A stretch of 64,000 nt of DNA, taken from the NCBI GenBank assembly GCA_000320545.1, contig ADNK01001326.1, positions 26,001 to 90,000 on the forward strand. Direction: 5' to 3'. A model generated the notes under the pieces. It did no database searches. It was not told the DNA's origin and saw only the letters and a program-made list of their open reading frames with translations. This document shows positions 23,598 through 37,379 of this stretch, piece after piece. The translations under genes and the position numbers were made by a program. Source of the DNA: Bigelowiella natans CCMP2755 (taxonomy: Eukaryota; Cercozoa; Chlorarachniophyceae). Positions within the stretch are counted from its first letter, which is position 1; every line of letters starts with the position of its first letter.

Positions 23598-26564
23598 ATG
23601 GCTGACACCCATGTAGAAGACAACAACCATTTATCTTTCGCGTTTTGCCACTTAATTGTTAACCAATTCCTTCTTTAGGATTCGAAATCGCATTTTACAT
23701 CGTTTGCAGAGCTGATGGAGTCCCCATCTCTACAAGGCAGACCAAAGTACATATTCATGCGTGAAAGCGTTAACCTTTAGACTATCAAAGATAACGATGT
23801 TAGTGCTACTTTTCATGTTGTGTTGTATTATTATTCATCAGTGACGCAAGTAGATCTGTAGAGGAGTGGCATCGTTCCAGGGACGAGATGGAAGATGGCG
23901 TTGTCGATGATATCAGCGTCAAGTTCCTCTACAAATCGTATCGTATTCTGGCGCTCATATGTGTTTTTGTGTATTTGTCGGTGGAACTTCTTCAAACACC
24001 CTCAAGTGAGGATATGATAAAGAACACATTCACAGCTTTCCGGGCAGCAGCTTGTTTCATCCTAACCATAGGTACTACTCCTTATTACTATTTCTACTGG
24101 CCCATTCTCCTCCTCGTAATTAATTACAAGTTAATTTGAAGCAGCATAGACTTCTTGTGTCTTGCCAAGAGATATTGAGGTGGTATTCGATTATTCTTGT
24201 TATTTATTTACAAAAGGAGCTTTTGTATTTCCACGAGGTCCTTTCGTTCGTCCACACCCAATGGTTTGGAGGTCCTTTCAATCTCAATTCTCGATCAATA
24301 TCATTGGTGCTGCTTCAAATACTCATGGCTGATAGCGATGGTGGTGATAATGATGCTTAGAGTGCTCTTTGGCGTACTTGTGCTATACGAACTTGCATTG
24401 GTTCTTCTACTTTTCCAGTCAAAAAAGGTAAGGTACAATAGTGAATAAGAATATAGTCGTATAGCCAAGGATTATCATTATATGTGAACTACTTTATAGT
24501 CGTATAGCCAAGGATTATCATTATGTGTGAACTACTTACTAAAGTGCCATTATTATGTGCTACACCATACAACAATTGAGTGAGGATGAAGCCTAAGTTT
24601 TCAGAAATATTTGTTTTCAATATGGTCACCACCGTTATCATCATTATCTTCATCATCATCATCATCATCAATATCATCAATATCGTCATCATCACTCACA
24701 GGACGCAAGATTGGCAATGACATACATTGACTCCTCACTAAACATTCAACTTGAAGAAAAAGAGTATGCAACAAATTGCGAGGTGCTATCTCAATCACCA
24801 CGATTACTTCCCGCCGTTAGTTATTGTTAAATAGTTCATATTGTTATGTGATCAGGTGACTTGGTTGAATGTAGCGTCACAGATTGATATATTCGTCCTT
24901 GCTCACAGCTTAGGATGGGTTTGTAAAGCTCTTGTGATAAGAGACCGCCTCATTCTTTGGCACATGTATGTATCACTATTTACATTGTAATATTGAATGA
25001 ATGTCCAATTCTATACATTGGCAATATACTACTGCAGTTGCTGGTTGGTTGTGGAAAATGTTGTTGTTGATGTTGTTATATATTTTGATGACATGCGGCT
25101 TGGTGTTAGCTTAATATTTCTGTTTATTGTGAATTGTCATCATGATAATTATAATGCATTCTTCACCATATTATTATCATCATTATTATTATTATTACCA
25201 CATCATCAATTGCAGGTCAGTAACATGGGAGTTCGTGGAAATGACCCTATCTTACAAGTTGCCTAATTTTGCAGAATGCTGGTATCAGTATGTATGCAGT
25301 ACGTTTATGTAAGTCTGTGGAATATGATAGAGTTATCACAAGTATTTACAACGAAGGTGGGATCATTGGGTGATGGATGTTATATTATGCAATGGAATTG
25401 GAATCGAGGTACCACTTACTTTATACCAGCTGCTGTTGCTTATTCCACCTGCTTCTTAGTCTAATCGTGTTGTTTGTATATTATCCAAGATCGGAATATG
25501 GATTTGCAAGTATTTGGAAGTAATATCAAAGAACTTTGTTGTGTCTTGAATTTTTTAATCATCCATCTATCACAACCCCACTACCATCATCATCATCATC
25601 ATCATCATCATCATTGATATCGTTATCATCAATATCTTTTTGTGGGACTACTCATTCATAAATTAAGTGTTGATTGTTCTACTTTCTTCGGTGCATGATC
25701 CCATCTCACTACTTATTCTTAATCTTTCTCCTACAGGTCAAGGAGTATAAGTGGCATAGCGTGTACGAATACCCCACATTTTGTGGAAAGGTTGTAACGA
25801 CTACATGTTTGTATTTATCTGTCACTGCAAAGTTTATCCTAAGTTCTCCTAATGTAGTATTTCATCACCACCACCATCATCATCATCATCATCATTATCA
25901 TCATCGTCTTCTTCATCATGGATCATCATCAGGTAAACAGGACAATCTTGCAGTTCACACCTAAGAGTTGGATCAGAGTTGATTGGGACATCTTTAGAAG
26001 CACTCGTAGGTAGGTAGGTAGGTAGGTAGGTAGGTAATAGCGTATCATGAGATCAAAGTTGGTAGTTCTACTAGTACTACAGCTTGGTACTTGGAAGAAT
26101 GGTGAGGACCATACATTAAGACGACAATACTGTAACAAATGTTATTTTATGAATTGTAGAATCATGCTTTGTTGTTGATTTTTGTTTGTTTATTCGCTAA
26201 TATTGCGACTACTGCTACCACTGGTGCTCCTGCTGCTGGTGGTTCTATGTGTTGTAATAGATACCTAGAAATCCATTTCATGATGATCATCTTCCAGCTC
26301 ATAGACCTCAACAGCTTCTTTTTGAAGCGTTTATTGTGGATTCCCACAAAGAATTATATGAATACATTCCGAGTACTTCTTCTCTGCATTAACGGCTTAG
26401 TTGTGATAAGGTCCTTCACATAAAACACACACAATAAATATGTGATGATTTAGTACAAATGTTGCATTTTCCTAGGCAATATTACGTTCTCATATCTCAT
26501 CCGACATACAATCGTGTTGGGCTTCATTCGTGGCTATTCTATGTGGTTTTATATACTGAGGTAA

Positions 26565-26597
<33 letters not shown>

Positions 26598-26728
26598 CAC
26601 TACTACTACTGCGGTGTTATTCACATGATAGGAATAGAACGAAAGGGATGATGATGTTCTGCGTCGTCATATGACAGCATACATACACCGACACGCAACA
26701 CAAATACAATGCATACATCATCATATAA

Positions 26729-26786
<58 letters not shown>

Positions 26787-27152
26787 TTTATACATATACT
26801 TGCTACTTTCAATTGTTTAGATTCTTCTCATAGCTAAGCTCTCTCAAGGCGAATTCTCAGAACCAATGCCTAACGAGGTTATATTTAATGAACATGATTC
26901 AAAGACAGCTTTGGGATCAGTTTAGATACATTTTTACCCTTGTTTCTCCTTCTGCCTCAGGTTAAAAGATGGTTGCGTTTTGGTGGGGGATTCTACATCG
27001 CAGTATCAATTACAGGATTGATTTACAGCAGTATTCGACATCGGAAATATTTTAAAAATTGGAGGATGAACACGAGCAGTCTAGTCATCGCTCATGTTGA
27101 TAATAAAACCAATCAGCAAGAAGAGGTGAAATTGAAGAAGAAAACTGAATAG
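23598..27152 (+). CDS. Phosphatidylserine synthase (base-exchange, PTDSS1/2 type)
   Basis: This ER enzyme makes phosphatidylserine by swapping serine into an existing phospholipid. Sixteen exons keep phase and give 464 aa, close to the roughly 470 aa of animal PTDSS1: 23598-23612, 23679-23746, 23842-24071, 24217-24271, 24361-24427, 24702-24782, 24856-24965, 25216-25287, 25357-25408, 25490-25519, 25737-25790, 25933-26009, 26261-26410, 26476-26560, 26821-26877, 26961-27152. Family motifs in order: DDISVKFLYK, PRGPFVRPHPMVWR, EEKEYATNCE, SVTWEFVEMTLSYKLPNFAE (ending CW), LQFTPKSWI, MIIFQLIDLNSFFLK, RQYYVLISHPTYNRVG. Many hydrophobic segments fit a polytopic membrane protein. The C-terminus KLKKKTE ends in a KKxx-type dilysine ER-retrieval signal. 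The first two exons are short and their junction is the least certain. Introns hold GAT, CAT and TAC repeats. Confidence 0.97.
24452..24537. repeat. 43-bp tandem duplication in an intron
   Basis: TATAGTCGTATAGCCAAGGA begins at 24452 and again at 24495, each followed by TTATCATTAT and TGTGAACTACTT. It lies in the intron after the exon ending at 24427. Confidence 0.9.
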
Positions 27153-28338
27153 ATGGAGCTACACACCGGGGCTTCGCCACGTTAAATTTATTCTTCTTAA
27201 TGATTGCTTATCAATTATTTTTATGTAAAAGATAAAATCGATCTCCTTCACAGAGCAGAGCTATACCTACACCTTTCAGTGTATTTGCTTCCAATATATA
27301 TTCTGCTTTTTATATGATAATTAATTGCACTTGTAACACAAATTTGTCGTAAATATTTATGTAATATCCATACCGCACACCCTATAAGTTTTGCTGGCTG
27401 CAGATTTATTTATAATCTCATGGAAGATCAACAAAATTTTGGGATTATTAGTAGCTTTCCTCGAAATGAGAGCTGCTATAATCAAATTCACCGTTCACAT
27501 GACGAAGCAGTGAAAAGATACTTCACAATGCATTTCGATTCGATTTATGCACGGCACTCGCGCGTCTCTCTGGTCTCTGTGCATACCTCTAGATTTATAA
27601 CAGCCATTCATAAAGCTAGCATGCCTTATTATTACTTTTACGAACTCCAGTGCATTTGAATGACTGATAGTACGTAATATAATAAGCTGCGCAAGCCTGA
27701 TCTTAGAGATCATGCATTAACTTGATTGTCAATGCATTGTTTCTTCTTATAGTAGCACATGCTGCGCATTGTTACCACATCTGTACATAATATATATAAT
27801 GAATACTTATACTTGTCTGTAGCCGCAGCATTATTGTCAACTACACAAAGATGACAATTGCAAAGTCTTTAATCACTTCTAGACTTCATTGCAGTAACCG
27901 TCTCAGGCTTGTCTCTTGTTATCTTAGGCATTAATTATTGTTCACTGCTGCATTAATTTAATGATAGCAATACCCTAATGATATATTGCTCCGCTAGGCG
28001 ACACAATCAACTAAGCAGCGAATAATGATACGGGATGCGGATATGTTATCTTTTAGTCTATTAGTAGTGCCTCATAGCTCTTCGCGAGCACACAAGGCAT
28101 AGCATTACAGCTTCAACACACTATTAGAATTATTATTATGCTAATACGATTGCGTACGACGATATTGGATACTACACATACACAGCAGTGTCCGTACTAT
28201 GCAACGATTTTATGGTACTACGTCTCAGACTCTACTATGAATTCGCTGTCATTGACTTTTTGATTGAAGCGCACTTGGACATAATCTACATTATGGTGAG
28301 CACAATATGTTGGGTCGACCGGGATGATCTATCGATCG
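27153..28338. repeat. Repeat island between converging genes
   Basis: The gap between the phosphatidylserine synthase stop (+) and the Orai-like stop (-). It holds one + copy of the dispersed 3'-tail repeat (27821-27908), AT-rich sequence with AATATATA runs, and short open frames (27420-27659) without family signature. The GCTAGC motif is rarer here than in other islands, so this island looks older. Confidence 0.6.
27821..27908 (+). repeat. Dispersed 3'-tail repeat copy
   Basis: Contains GTAGCCGCAGCATTATTGTC, then AAGATGACAATTGCAAAG, then TTTAATCACTTC and GTAACCGTCTCAGG. It has the block order of the reference at 11878, with a short insertion before the end. Confidence 0.8.
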
Positions 28339-28773
28339 TTATGATCTCTTAATTTCGCCTGCAACAGGAACGCCTCTTTCATCACGAAGTGTTCGGTGAG
28401 AGTTTATTCGGGTGATGCCAAGACCACTCCGAATGGGTAATTGCAGCGCCCCGTCTAATGGACTTTGCATGTTGGTAGCTAAAGACTCGACTCTCGATTC
28501 ATATCTTTCGGAACGCTGCCTTGTTGTTTTGATATCATAGTAAGACTCGTCGTTTTCTTTTTTTGGGCCTGGCAAACAGGCTACCACCAACCCTAATGCA
28601 AGGGACACTCCAACAAATGATATAAACGTGTATGCACCCGCTGGAGACTTCAACGCTAATGTGAATCTAGCAAATATAAGGAAGGATATGGCGCATAAAA
28701 GACATCCAGTTCCAATGTAGAACGACATCATCGCGAACCTGAGTGGCAGACGATCTAGATGAGAATAATATGA

Positions 28774-28853
<80 letters not shown>

Positions 28854-30155
28854 CTTTGATTTTCTCATCATAAATTCGACAGATCATAACCTTGCTGGGA
28901 TCTTTAGGTTTTGGTGCCAAAATGCCTCAAATTCCGTCATAGAGATCACTTCTGCGTCCATATGATCTGCCGGGGCTCCTGCTTTCTGATCCATGAAGAC
29001 AGATTTCGAGGGCAGTTGACTAGCATTGTACGAGCATTTTCTACCAAACGCCTTCGTTTTTTCTTCTTTTGGGTCCCTGATTATCGTTGCTCTTCTTGTT
29101 GCCTTGAAGGCCTTCGGTTGACGATTTATTCTATCGTCTGTAACAAGTCGTCTGTTCAGATAGTGACGAGTGAGGTATCTATTAATTTCCCTTCGTTTTG
29201 TACTCAATTTCTTTAGTAAGTCTTCATAATCCTCCGATTTCTTTTTGCTGTCATTATTAGGTATTCCTGATGAGGGAGTAGCAGTAGAGATCCCACCAGG
29301 AACTCCTGATACTCCAGTAGAGACAGGAGCGGGGCGAGGTGTAGGTCGCTCGTTACGTTTGTCCCCGCCAGTCGTGAAATCTTCTTGCATTTTAAACAAT
29401 TGATCCATCACTTTCGTTGCTTTCAGAACCAAATTTGTCACTACAGTTTGATGCTTATTCGTCAATCGATACATAAAGCTCGACATTGCAACGACAGTCT
29501 TGATACACAGAATGATGGAGACAAATAGGAATGCAAATGCCATACCAACACTAGCACTATAGCCTATTATTACAGCGGTGTTCGAGTCGTCTGGGAGTTC
29601 TCCTTCGACAATTACTGCCATACCCGCGGCAAACATAACCGTGGCTGCCAGCAAAAGAGTTTGGTATTGCGCATTCCTTTGATCCCACATGTCTCTATCC
29701 GCCTCTTTCCCAGCTACAATGAGGTCAGAGGTTATATCTTGAAGATGTTGCTCGAGTGCTGCACAAAGAGACACCTATAATTTGAATAAAATATAATGAC
29801 TTAAATTAAGCATCACCATCAAAATAAAAACAGCATCGAGGACCTGATGTAATTTTTGCTCCAATTTGATAGTTTGTTTGTGAAGGTCGCCGGTGAGTTT
29901 AACGCTCTCAGCATGACGCTCCTTATCAGCTTTAACAGATCTCAGGTCCAAAGCCATTTGTTTACGTTCTAGATCAAGAGCTACTCTATGATGTTTTTGA
30001 TCCATTTTTTTGGCGTCAAGGTGATGCTTTTTCTCCTGGCTAGTTGTAAATAGCGCCACTCCAAGGGAGGCCATGTTTATCATGGTCTCGAGTTTAAACA
30101 AACTGCTAGCAAAGCTACCATCTCCCTCATCGTTGCACCCTTTTGTCCAATCCAT
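28339..30155 (-). CDS. Orai-like calcium-release-activated Ca2+ channel subunit
   Basis: Three exons (30155-29844, 29774-28891, 28738-28339) join in phase to give 531 aa. Four membrane helices fit the Orai fold. TM1 is about residues 134-155, AATVMFAAGMAVIVEGELPD, where the VE in VEGEL matches the pore-lining glutamate region of animal Orai (AMVEVQL). TM2 follows after a short loop (GYSASVGMAFAFLFVSIILC). TM3 (FAMMSFYIGTGCLLCAISFL) opens exon 3 and TM4 is YTFISFVGVSLALGLVVACL. Unusual are a long charged N-terminus with predicted coiled coil (KKHHLDAKKMDQKHHRVALD) and a roughly 190-residue hydrophilic loop between TM2 and TM3, where animal Orai has about 40. The tail is polar. If correct, it is a plasma-membrane Ca2+ entry channel. 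A STIM partner is not seen. The assignment rests on topology and the TM1-TM2 motif, so another four-helix membrane protein remains possible. Confidence 0.65.
28779..28850. repeat. Compound microsatellite (AT)n-(GT)n in an intron
   Basis: An AT tract (about 28779-28809) is followed by a GT tract (about 28817-28850) inside the last intron of the Orai-like gene. Confidence 0.95.
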
Positions 30156-30857
30156 TTTTTCCAGCTTTTTCGCAGGCTTTAACCCGTGGATGTAGACTGG
30201 ACGATTAAGCGGTAATTAAGAGTTGAAGACTCTTTAGAGCCGTTGAGAGGAAAGTGGTAGCGACGCCAGACGTAGATAAATAACAAACACTAACAAAATG
30301 TGGTGCTACTTATATAATCCTTTTTATTCCATTATTCATTCAACGTGTCAATGGTTATTCTTGATACAGAAAGTTCCTTCCACCCAACCAGAGCCGCCTC
30401 CTCCCCTCTTCGTGAGGTGGTTGTTTTCGAAAACTGGTGAATGATGTTTATGAGGTACGTGGTTTGTCGTCTCATCCTAATGCCCTATGTTCTTCCCCTG
30501 CATCGTCAATATGCTCGATTCTTCTTCTTTAAGCTTCTAGAGTCCTGTTCAATGTATGTCGTTCATTGGTAATATGCTGGGTTTCATCAATCATAACTTG
30601 TTGTTATTTTACCTGTTGTTGTTGTTGTTGTTGTTGTTGTGCATTATTGTCAGGAGAATAACTACAACAAACAGTGGCACAGTTGTAGTAGTGTAGTGCT
30701 GTGCATTACATGAAGAGAACAAACAGCACAAGAATCATCAAAACTCATAAGGAAGAAGCACAAGCACAAGGAGGAGGAGGGGAAGGACACACACCAACCA
30801 TCATACCTCCAAAGGCATCACCCCCATCCTTTTAAAGTCAAGGCATTTTGAGTCATA
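30156..30857. promoter_or_regulatory. Divergent intergenic region between Orai-like (-) and CD36-like (+) genes
   Basis: About 700 bases separate two outward-facing start codons. They contain a TTG triplet run at about 30617-30640 and AGGAGG-rich sequence near 30765. No conserved core promoter motif or dispersed 3'-tail repeat is seen. Confidence 0.45.
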
Positions 30858-31388
30858 ATGGGATGCCAATGCTGCTGCTCCGATCAGCCCAAGGACAAGG
30901 AAAAGTGCTGTTGCTATTCTGGCATAGGTGCCTTCTTAGTTCTACATAGGTGGCATTTGCGAGTTAAATTTACGTAATTAATTATGGCAGGTGTGGGTGC
31001 CTTCGGGATATTCGCCATTCTTTTTGGGATCTTCTTTTCTCGGTTCATCCTGCAGCAGTTTCAGCATGAACTCCACCATTCATTGCGGTAGTAGTGCGAG
31101 ACTAAAATCATAACCGCACACGCACAATGTATATTTTTTGAAAAACATCCGCGAGTACAATTTTAAGATGCGCAACATGTGCGTCGCACCTTTTATCGTA
31201 AGTATATTTGGATTGTATACTTATATCATCAATTGATTTGTTAACTTGTTTTGGTGCTGTTTGTCCTGCGCTGCGATTGTCTTGTGATATTGTGATAAAT
31301 TGTTGTTATAGGCTGCAGACTCCAGAAGAGGATCAAACCCTTTATAACCACTGGGCCAATGATAACTATGATGGAGCCTCTCCTGAGT

Positions 31389-31441
<53 letters not shown>

Positions 31442-32171
31442 TATTTGCAGTACCACCATTGTGCGTGTATAGGGCTTATTTAGGTCATGCCAGTCAACCA
31501 CAAGATTTGTGTTATTCTTCGCTCAATTTTCTCTTCTGTTTGCTCCTCCACATGTTGCATCTCCCTTGGCATCACCTGATTTAAAAACCTTTGGGCAATA
31601 TTATCTAGACATTGGTCCTACTGGATGTTCAATGTAACGAATGCAGATGATGTCATACTGAATGGCGCTGCTCCAATTGTCAACGAACACGGACCTTATG
31701 TGTACCGAGAATTTCATGTGGGGAATCTACCACCTAGATAGTGTGACTACTACTAACTACTACTACTACTACTTTAACAACATATGATGCATGAACTTAA
31801 ATAACATATGATGATGGTGGTGACATTACTGTCCTTCGTCGATGATCTGCAATCCCCTCTTGCTCTGGTTGTCTGTTACTATTTGACGTCATTATCAGCT
31901 TCGCTACAACGTGACATTTGCCGATGATAACAACCTTATCACATATAACGAGCAGTCCATTTATGCATTTGACAAAGCGTAAGTTTGGATAACTTATTTC
32001 CTTGACTCATAATCTAATTTAGATATCAATTTTTACTTGAGTGTGTATGCCTAACACCTCCTCGTCCCCCCTCTAGATTGTCGTGTTCCACGTGTAATGA
32101 GAATGACCAAATCGTTTCTCTTTATCCAACTTACATCACTCTCATCAAGGAGGTAGAAGAAGAAGAAGAAG

Positions 32172-32202
<31 letters not shown>

Positions 32203-32361
32203 TGTCGTTGAATCTATATTTTGATTTATCTTCTACCAGCTAAAGTTTCATCGGCGGTGATTGTTTTGTTTTGTTTCTCAACCATCTTTTTCAACTCTGG
32301 CACCAGATAATTTACCTTTCGCAACCATCATATTAACAACGTATACATTGAACTCACACTC

Positions 32362-32400
<39 letters not shown>

Positions 32401-32405
32401 TATTG

Positions 32406-32442
<37 letters not shown>

Positions 32443-34873
32443 TATGTGTTAGATTGTTAGCCTGTAATGCTAAATATAATATATATATATATATATATAT
32501 ATCTAACAGGCGGGAGATCAGTTGAGTTCGGAAGCGCTATTAATGTCTCCATTTGTGAATCTGACGTTGGTGTCACTGAGCAGAGTGGCAAAGGCGACAA
32601 ATGCGTGCTCCTCTGACGTTGAATGTAATCAAATGGCTATGAATCACTTCATCACAGCCGCTGGTATTCCCGGTGTGGTACCACCTCAAACAAGCGTCAC
32701 ACAGGCCAAAGACTTCAAGGCTAAGCTTCCTGATCTTGGACTTGAAATTTTTGCACAAATTCTTGACCTCCTGCCGATTCCACCCGAAATATCTCTCTCC
32801 GTTGCAAACGTTAAGGTGGTAATCAATATGGTGTGTGCTACTGCTACTATTTGAAGAGGAGGAGGAGGACCAAGTGATAATAAGTACATTAATAAGTCCT
32901 ACTTGTACTTATTATGATGATACACATTATTATCAGGTCAGCGAGGATTTTATCCAGCATGGGGCCTACGCTTGGGCATTTAACTCTTCTTCTTCTTCTT
33001 CTTCTTCTTCTTCTTCCTCTGGCTTCTCATGCGCCATGGGTTCACAGAAAAGCCCTGATCCTGATATGGGTTGCATCACCTTCTTTCTAGATTCGGTATA
33101 TTACTCCTTCCTCTTTCTCTTTCTCCTTCTCTTTCTCCTTGATGATATTGATGAAATGACTGTATAATAATGAAGACACTTGCATATATACAAATACTAC
33201 TACTACTATTCGTTCATAATATATCACGTACAATGTTGAATATAATGTCATGGTCGATCATCGTTTTTGCTACTGCTACTACTACTACTTCTTACTATTG
33301 TTTCTTCTACATCCACATCATCATCTCAGTTCTTGCTACAAACGTTGGACAAAACCTTTCCAGCTATTTCGGCATCTGATGCTGGAAACTTGACTACGCA
33401 CTTTATTACCCTTGGAAGCTCATTACTACCTGCATTATGCGATCTGGCAGGAGCTCTTCACCCGAATCAAGGTGCCTGTGGTTATAGGAAAGGTACAACA
33501 AAGTCTTGGCTCTTTCAGGTTGTTCTTCTAGTAGTAGGAGCAGCAGCAGTAGTAGTAGCAGAGATGATGATGATGATGATGGTGATGGTGGGTTATTATT
33601 ATTTTAATACATTTAATATTATTCTATACTTATATACTTATTCGAAGTCTTCGTCTTCTTCTTCTTCATAATTACCTTTTGCCTCTAGAGTCCATCTTTA
33701 TTATGTATCATCATCATCATCGTCGTCGTCATCATCATCAACACCATGATCCCTATTCACCATCATACATACTGCAGCTGGATGACCCCTTTTTACGGTT
33801 CCAAGATGCCGCAGCAAGTGGTGGTCAAGATCCCGGATTCGGAAGCTCTATAGCCAATACAGCTTTTTTTGCAAACTCGAATGCATCAAATGTTGCTGCG
33901 AGTTGGAAGGAGAATCAATTCTTTACCACTACCCAAACGGGCAAGGTACAAAAAAGAAGAAAAGACATATTTTGAGTAAGTAGTAGTAGTTCTATTGATA
34001 GTTGGGACGATGCAAGTTGATAATCCCATCCATCCAAATATATATTTCCTCCTTTTTCAGAAGGACATAAACAAAATAGACGCTGAGGTCGGATATGAGT
34101 CAAATTTCCGCATACTTCCTCAGTATGAGGACTCTAACACCACCGGGTAGTGCTAATAATAATTAAATACTAGTAGCTGCATACACTACTTTGTTACATA
34201 ACACGACGGTAACAACAGAAAATCATGATGATAATGATAATTATATAACATTATAGCCACCTTTCACGTTTTTGTGTTTCCCTGACCTTGTGAGTAATGT
34301 TATTTTATTATGATGGATGTCGTTGTTCCCTTCTTCCCTTCTTCCTCCTCCTCCTACTCAGATACTTCTGTGCAGGGCCTTCTCGAATCTGGGGTTCTGC
34401 TGTGGAACAGCCTTTTGGTCCAGGGTCGGCTGGATGGTTTGATTGGGTAGAATCGTTTACGAAAGAGGATCACGCCAAGGTACTGCTAACTAATAGGATA
34501 TAAATAAGGGTTAGGGGGAGAATAACAACAACAACAACAATAATAATAATAATAATACTTGGAAGGAGAAGATAGATGTGAGGGGGGTAATGGGAGTTTA
34601 TAATGTCCTAATATTGATGAGAAGAAGAGCACATAAGGACCGGAGAAATCGTTTTTCCTCTCTTTCATCCCCTCCTCCTCTTCCTCCTCCTCCGCGACGT
34701 GCTTGCTTGATTGATTGATTGATTCATTCATTCATGGATAATAATACGCCAACGACGGCGAAAAAGACGACTTAATGCTAGTAGTCATTGTTACACAGTA
34801 TTAGGGTTGTTCTTCCTTATAATAGAAAAGCACCATGTGTTTGTACAATAAGAACAACAACAGAAGACCCAGT

Positions 34874-34922
<49 letters not shown>

Positions 34923-35039
34923 CCCTTCATTGTTCTTGTGTTCTTTTTTCACATGAATGAATTATTGTGACTGCTGTTGCTGCTGCTGCTTCTACTACTA
35001 CTGCTGCTACTATTGCCTCACGACCACTCATTATTATTA

Positions 35040-35088
<49 letters not shown>

Positions 35089-36145
35089 TCTCCCCCCCCC
35101 TCTCTCCCCCCCCCTCTCCTTATGACCAAGGTGTGGGTAGATGAGATGCTAAGACCTGTTACTCTCAAGTACCGTGAAACCTATCGCTACAGAGGTACTA
35201 CTACTTCGACGTGTGTGTATGTGTATGTATGTGTGTGTGTGTGTGCGCGCGCGTGTGCTTGTCACGTCGTCGTTTGCTGTAGCTGAAGAATGTATTAGTA
35301 GTAGTGCTGGTAGCAACAGTAGCAGCAGGTATAATGTCGGTTGTCGACAGAAATGGATGATAAAAGCGCTTTATCGTTTTACGGCGTCTTCGTTATTACA
35401 GTCGTCGTCTTCTCGTTAGTCCTTGTTGTTCTGTTGAGGAACCCCTAGCTCATATGACTATTAGAATAATTGCTACTACTGTAACGTACTACTACGACGA
35501 CGACGCTATTGCTGCCACAACTCGCTATTGAAATGACGATATCTTACCATGTCTTTATTCTATAGGAATACAGGTTTTCCGTTATGAGATCGCAGATAAT
35601 GAGTTTTCGGTAATGCCCCAGTTTGATATCCACATACCAGGTAGTAGTAGTACTACTAGTAGTAGTAGTTAGTAAGAGAAGTAGTGGCTTGTGCTAGTAG
35701 TGCTAGTTCTTTCTTATATTGTCAACAACATATATTATATAAATTGTATATTCTCGTGTTGTTGTTGTTGTTGTTGTTCTTCTTCTTATTATTATTATTT
35801 TAGGGGTGTTGAACATGACATGCCCAAACCACGGTACCCCGATTCAACTTACCCTTCCGCACTATGCTAAAGCACAGATACCACCCTCGCTCCGAGTACA
35901 AGGGGTAGTAGTAGTAGTAGTAGTAGTAGTACATAGGACGTAGTGTTGTTTGAAGGGAAAATATTTTAGTGATCGCAATTACCATAATCATGATGTTTTA
36001 TGCCACCATCATCTCTATTTGCTTTAAGGTAACGGCTGTGATCCCTGACGAGCACTATTCGGTACTACATAATGAGGATGATCATATAACCTTGACAACA
36101 ACAACTATGATTTGTATCGTAGAGCTGCGATTGTGAATGATTGGT

Positions 36146-36185
<40 letters not shown>

Positions 36186-36350
36186 AACCCAGTAATGATA
36201 CAAATACGTGGTGGTGGTGGTGGTACGTCGTCGTCGTCGTCGTCGTCGTAGTTTTTAGATATAGACCCAATAACCGGAAGCACGTTGATTGGACACGAGA
36301 GACTGCAGATCAACCTCATGCTTCAACCAGAGTGGGTACTTGCGCAGGTA

Positions 36351-36381
<31 letters not shown>

Positions 36382-37343
36382 TGTTACGTACCTGCTGCAG
36401 CTGTTGCTGCTGCTGTTTAGGTGTAGATTATGAGAGGATGGATGGGTGTGGTGGTGGTGATGATGATTATTAGCATGATGGTTAGCATGGCAGCATCATT
36501 ATAGTGCACAGCATACATCCATGTGTTGCTGCATTGTATCCCCTTGTCATATTATTAGGGTGTGTCTCCTAGTAGTTCATTCAACACATCAAAGATACAT
36601 CCAGCTTTGTGGGTGGAGGACTCTGCCCACATGTCTGACCAGGTGATGATGATGATCATGATGATCAGCACGAGGAGGAAATAATAAAGAGAGAGAGAAA
36701 GAGGGGGGGGGGGGGGAGGGGAGGAGAGAGAAAAACACAGAATAATTACAATTCGTTGATTGACTGCAAAATGTCAATTTTACCATTAATGCTCGTGGAA
36801 AGTTCTTACATTCCTGTTGTGTGTGTGTTTTGTGTTGAAATGTGATGCGATTGGTTATGCATGGTGCTTGCAGAATGAACATGATTATAAGTCACAAGTA
36901 TGGTTTGTGCTAAATCTGCACAGGTAATTGGAGTAGTATGAATGTATGGATGTAGTAGTAGTAAAATAAGCTATGATCAGGATGGTGGTGGGCAATTGTC
37001 TACTGTTGAGCAATACCTTAACAATTTACGTGTTGTTTGTATTTTGTGTTGTCAGGGCAATTTTGATATCCTTTCTCACTGTCGGCTCTGTGGCGGTCGT
37101 TACTAGTTGCATCATGTAAGACAGACAAGAAGAACAAAAATTACAAATTGATGACGATCATGATATGACGATCACGAGCGCACCTATGAGCGATTAAGCT
37201 TGATAGCCACAAATCTCTTAGATTGCGCGTAGGCGTTGTTTCAATGTGTGAAAATGGATATAATATTGGTGCATAATATCCGATATTCTGGTTCGATTTG
37301 GTTAAAAATCAGATCATAGTTTTGGAAGTTAGTAGTAGTGGTC

Positions 37344-37379
<36 letters not shown>

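Noticed and set aside
31241-31501. - strand frame over the CD36-like region
   Set aside because: It reads antisense across an (AT)n tract and a well-supported + strand exon.
32261-32452. Possible extra CD36-like exon after an ACCAG at 32241
   Set aside because: The adjacent exons 32077-32152 and 32510-32815 already join in phase 0, and the frame runs into (AT)n and (GT)n tracts.
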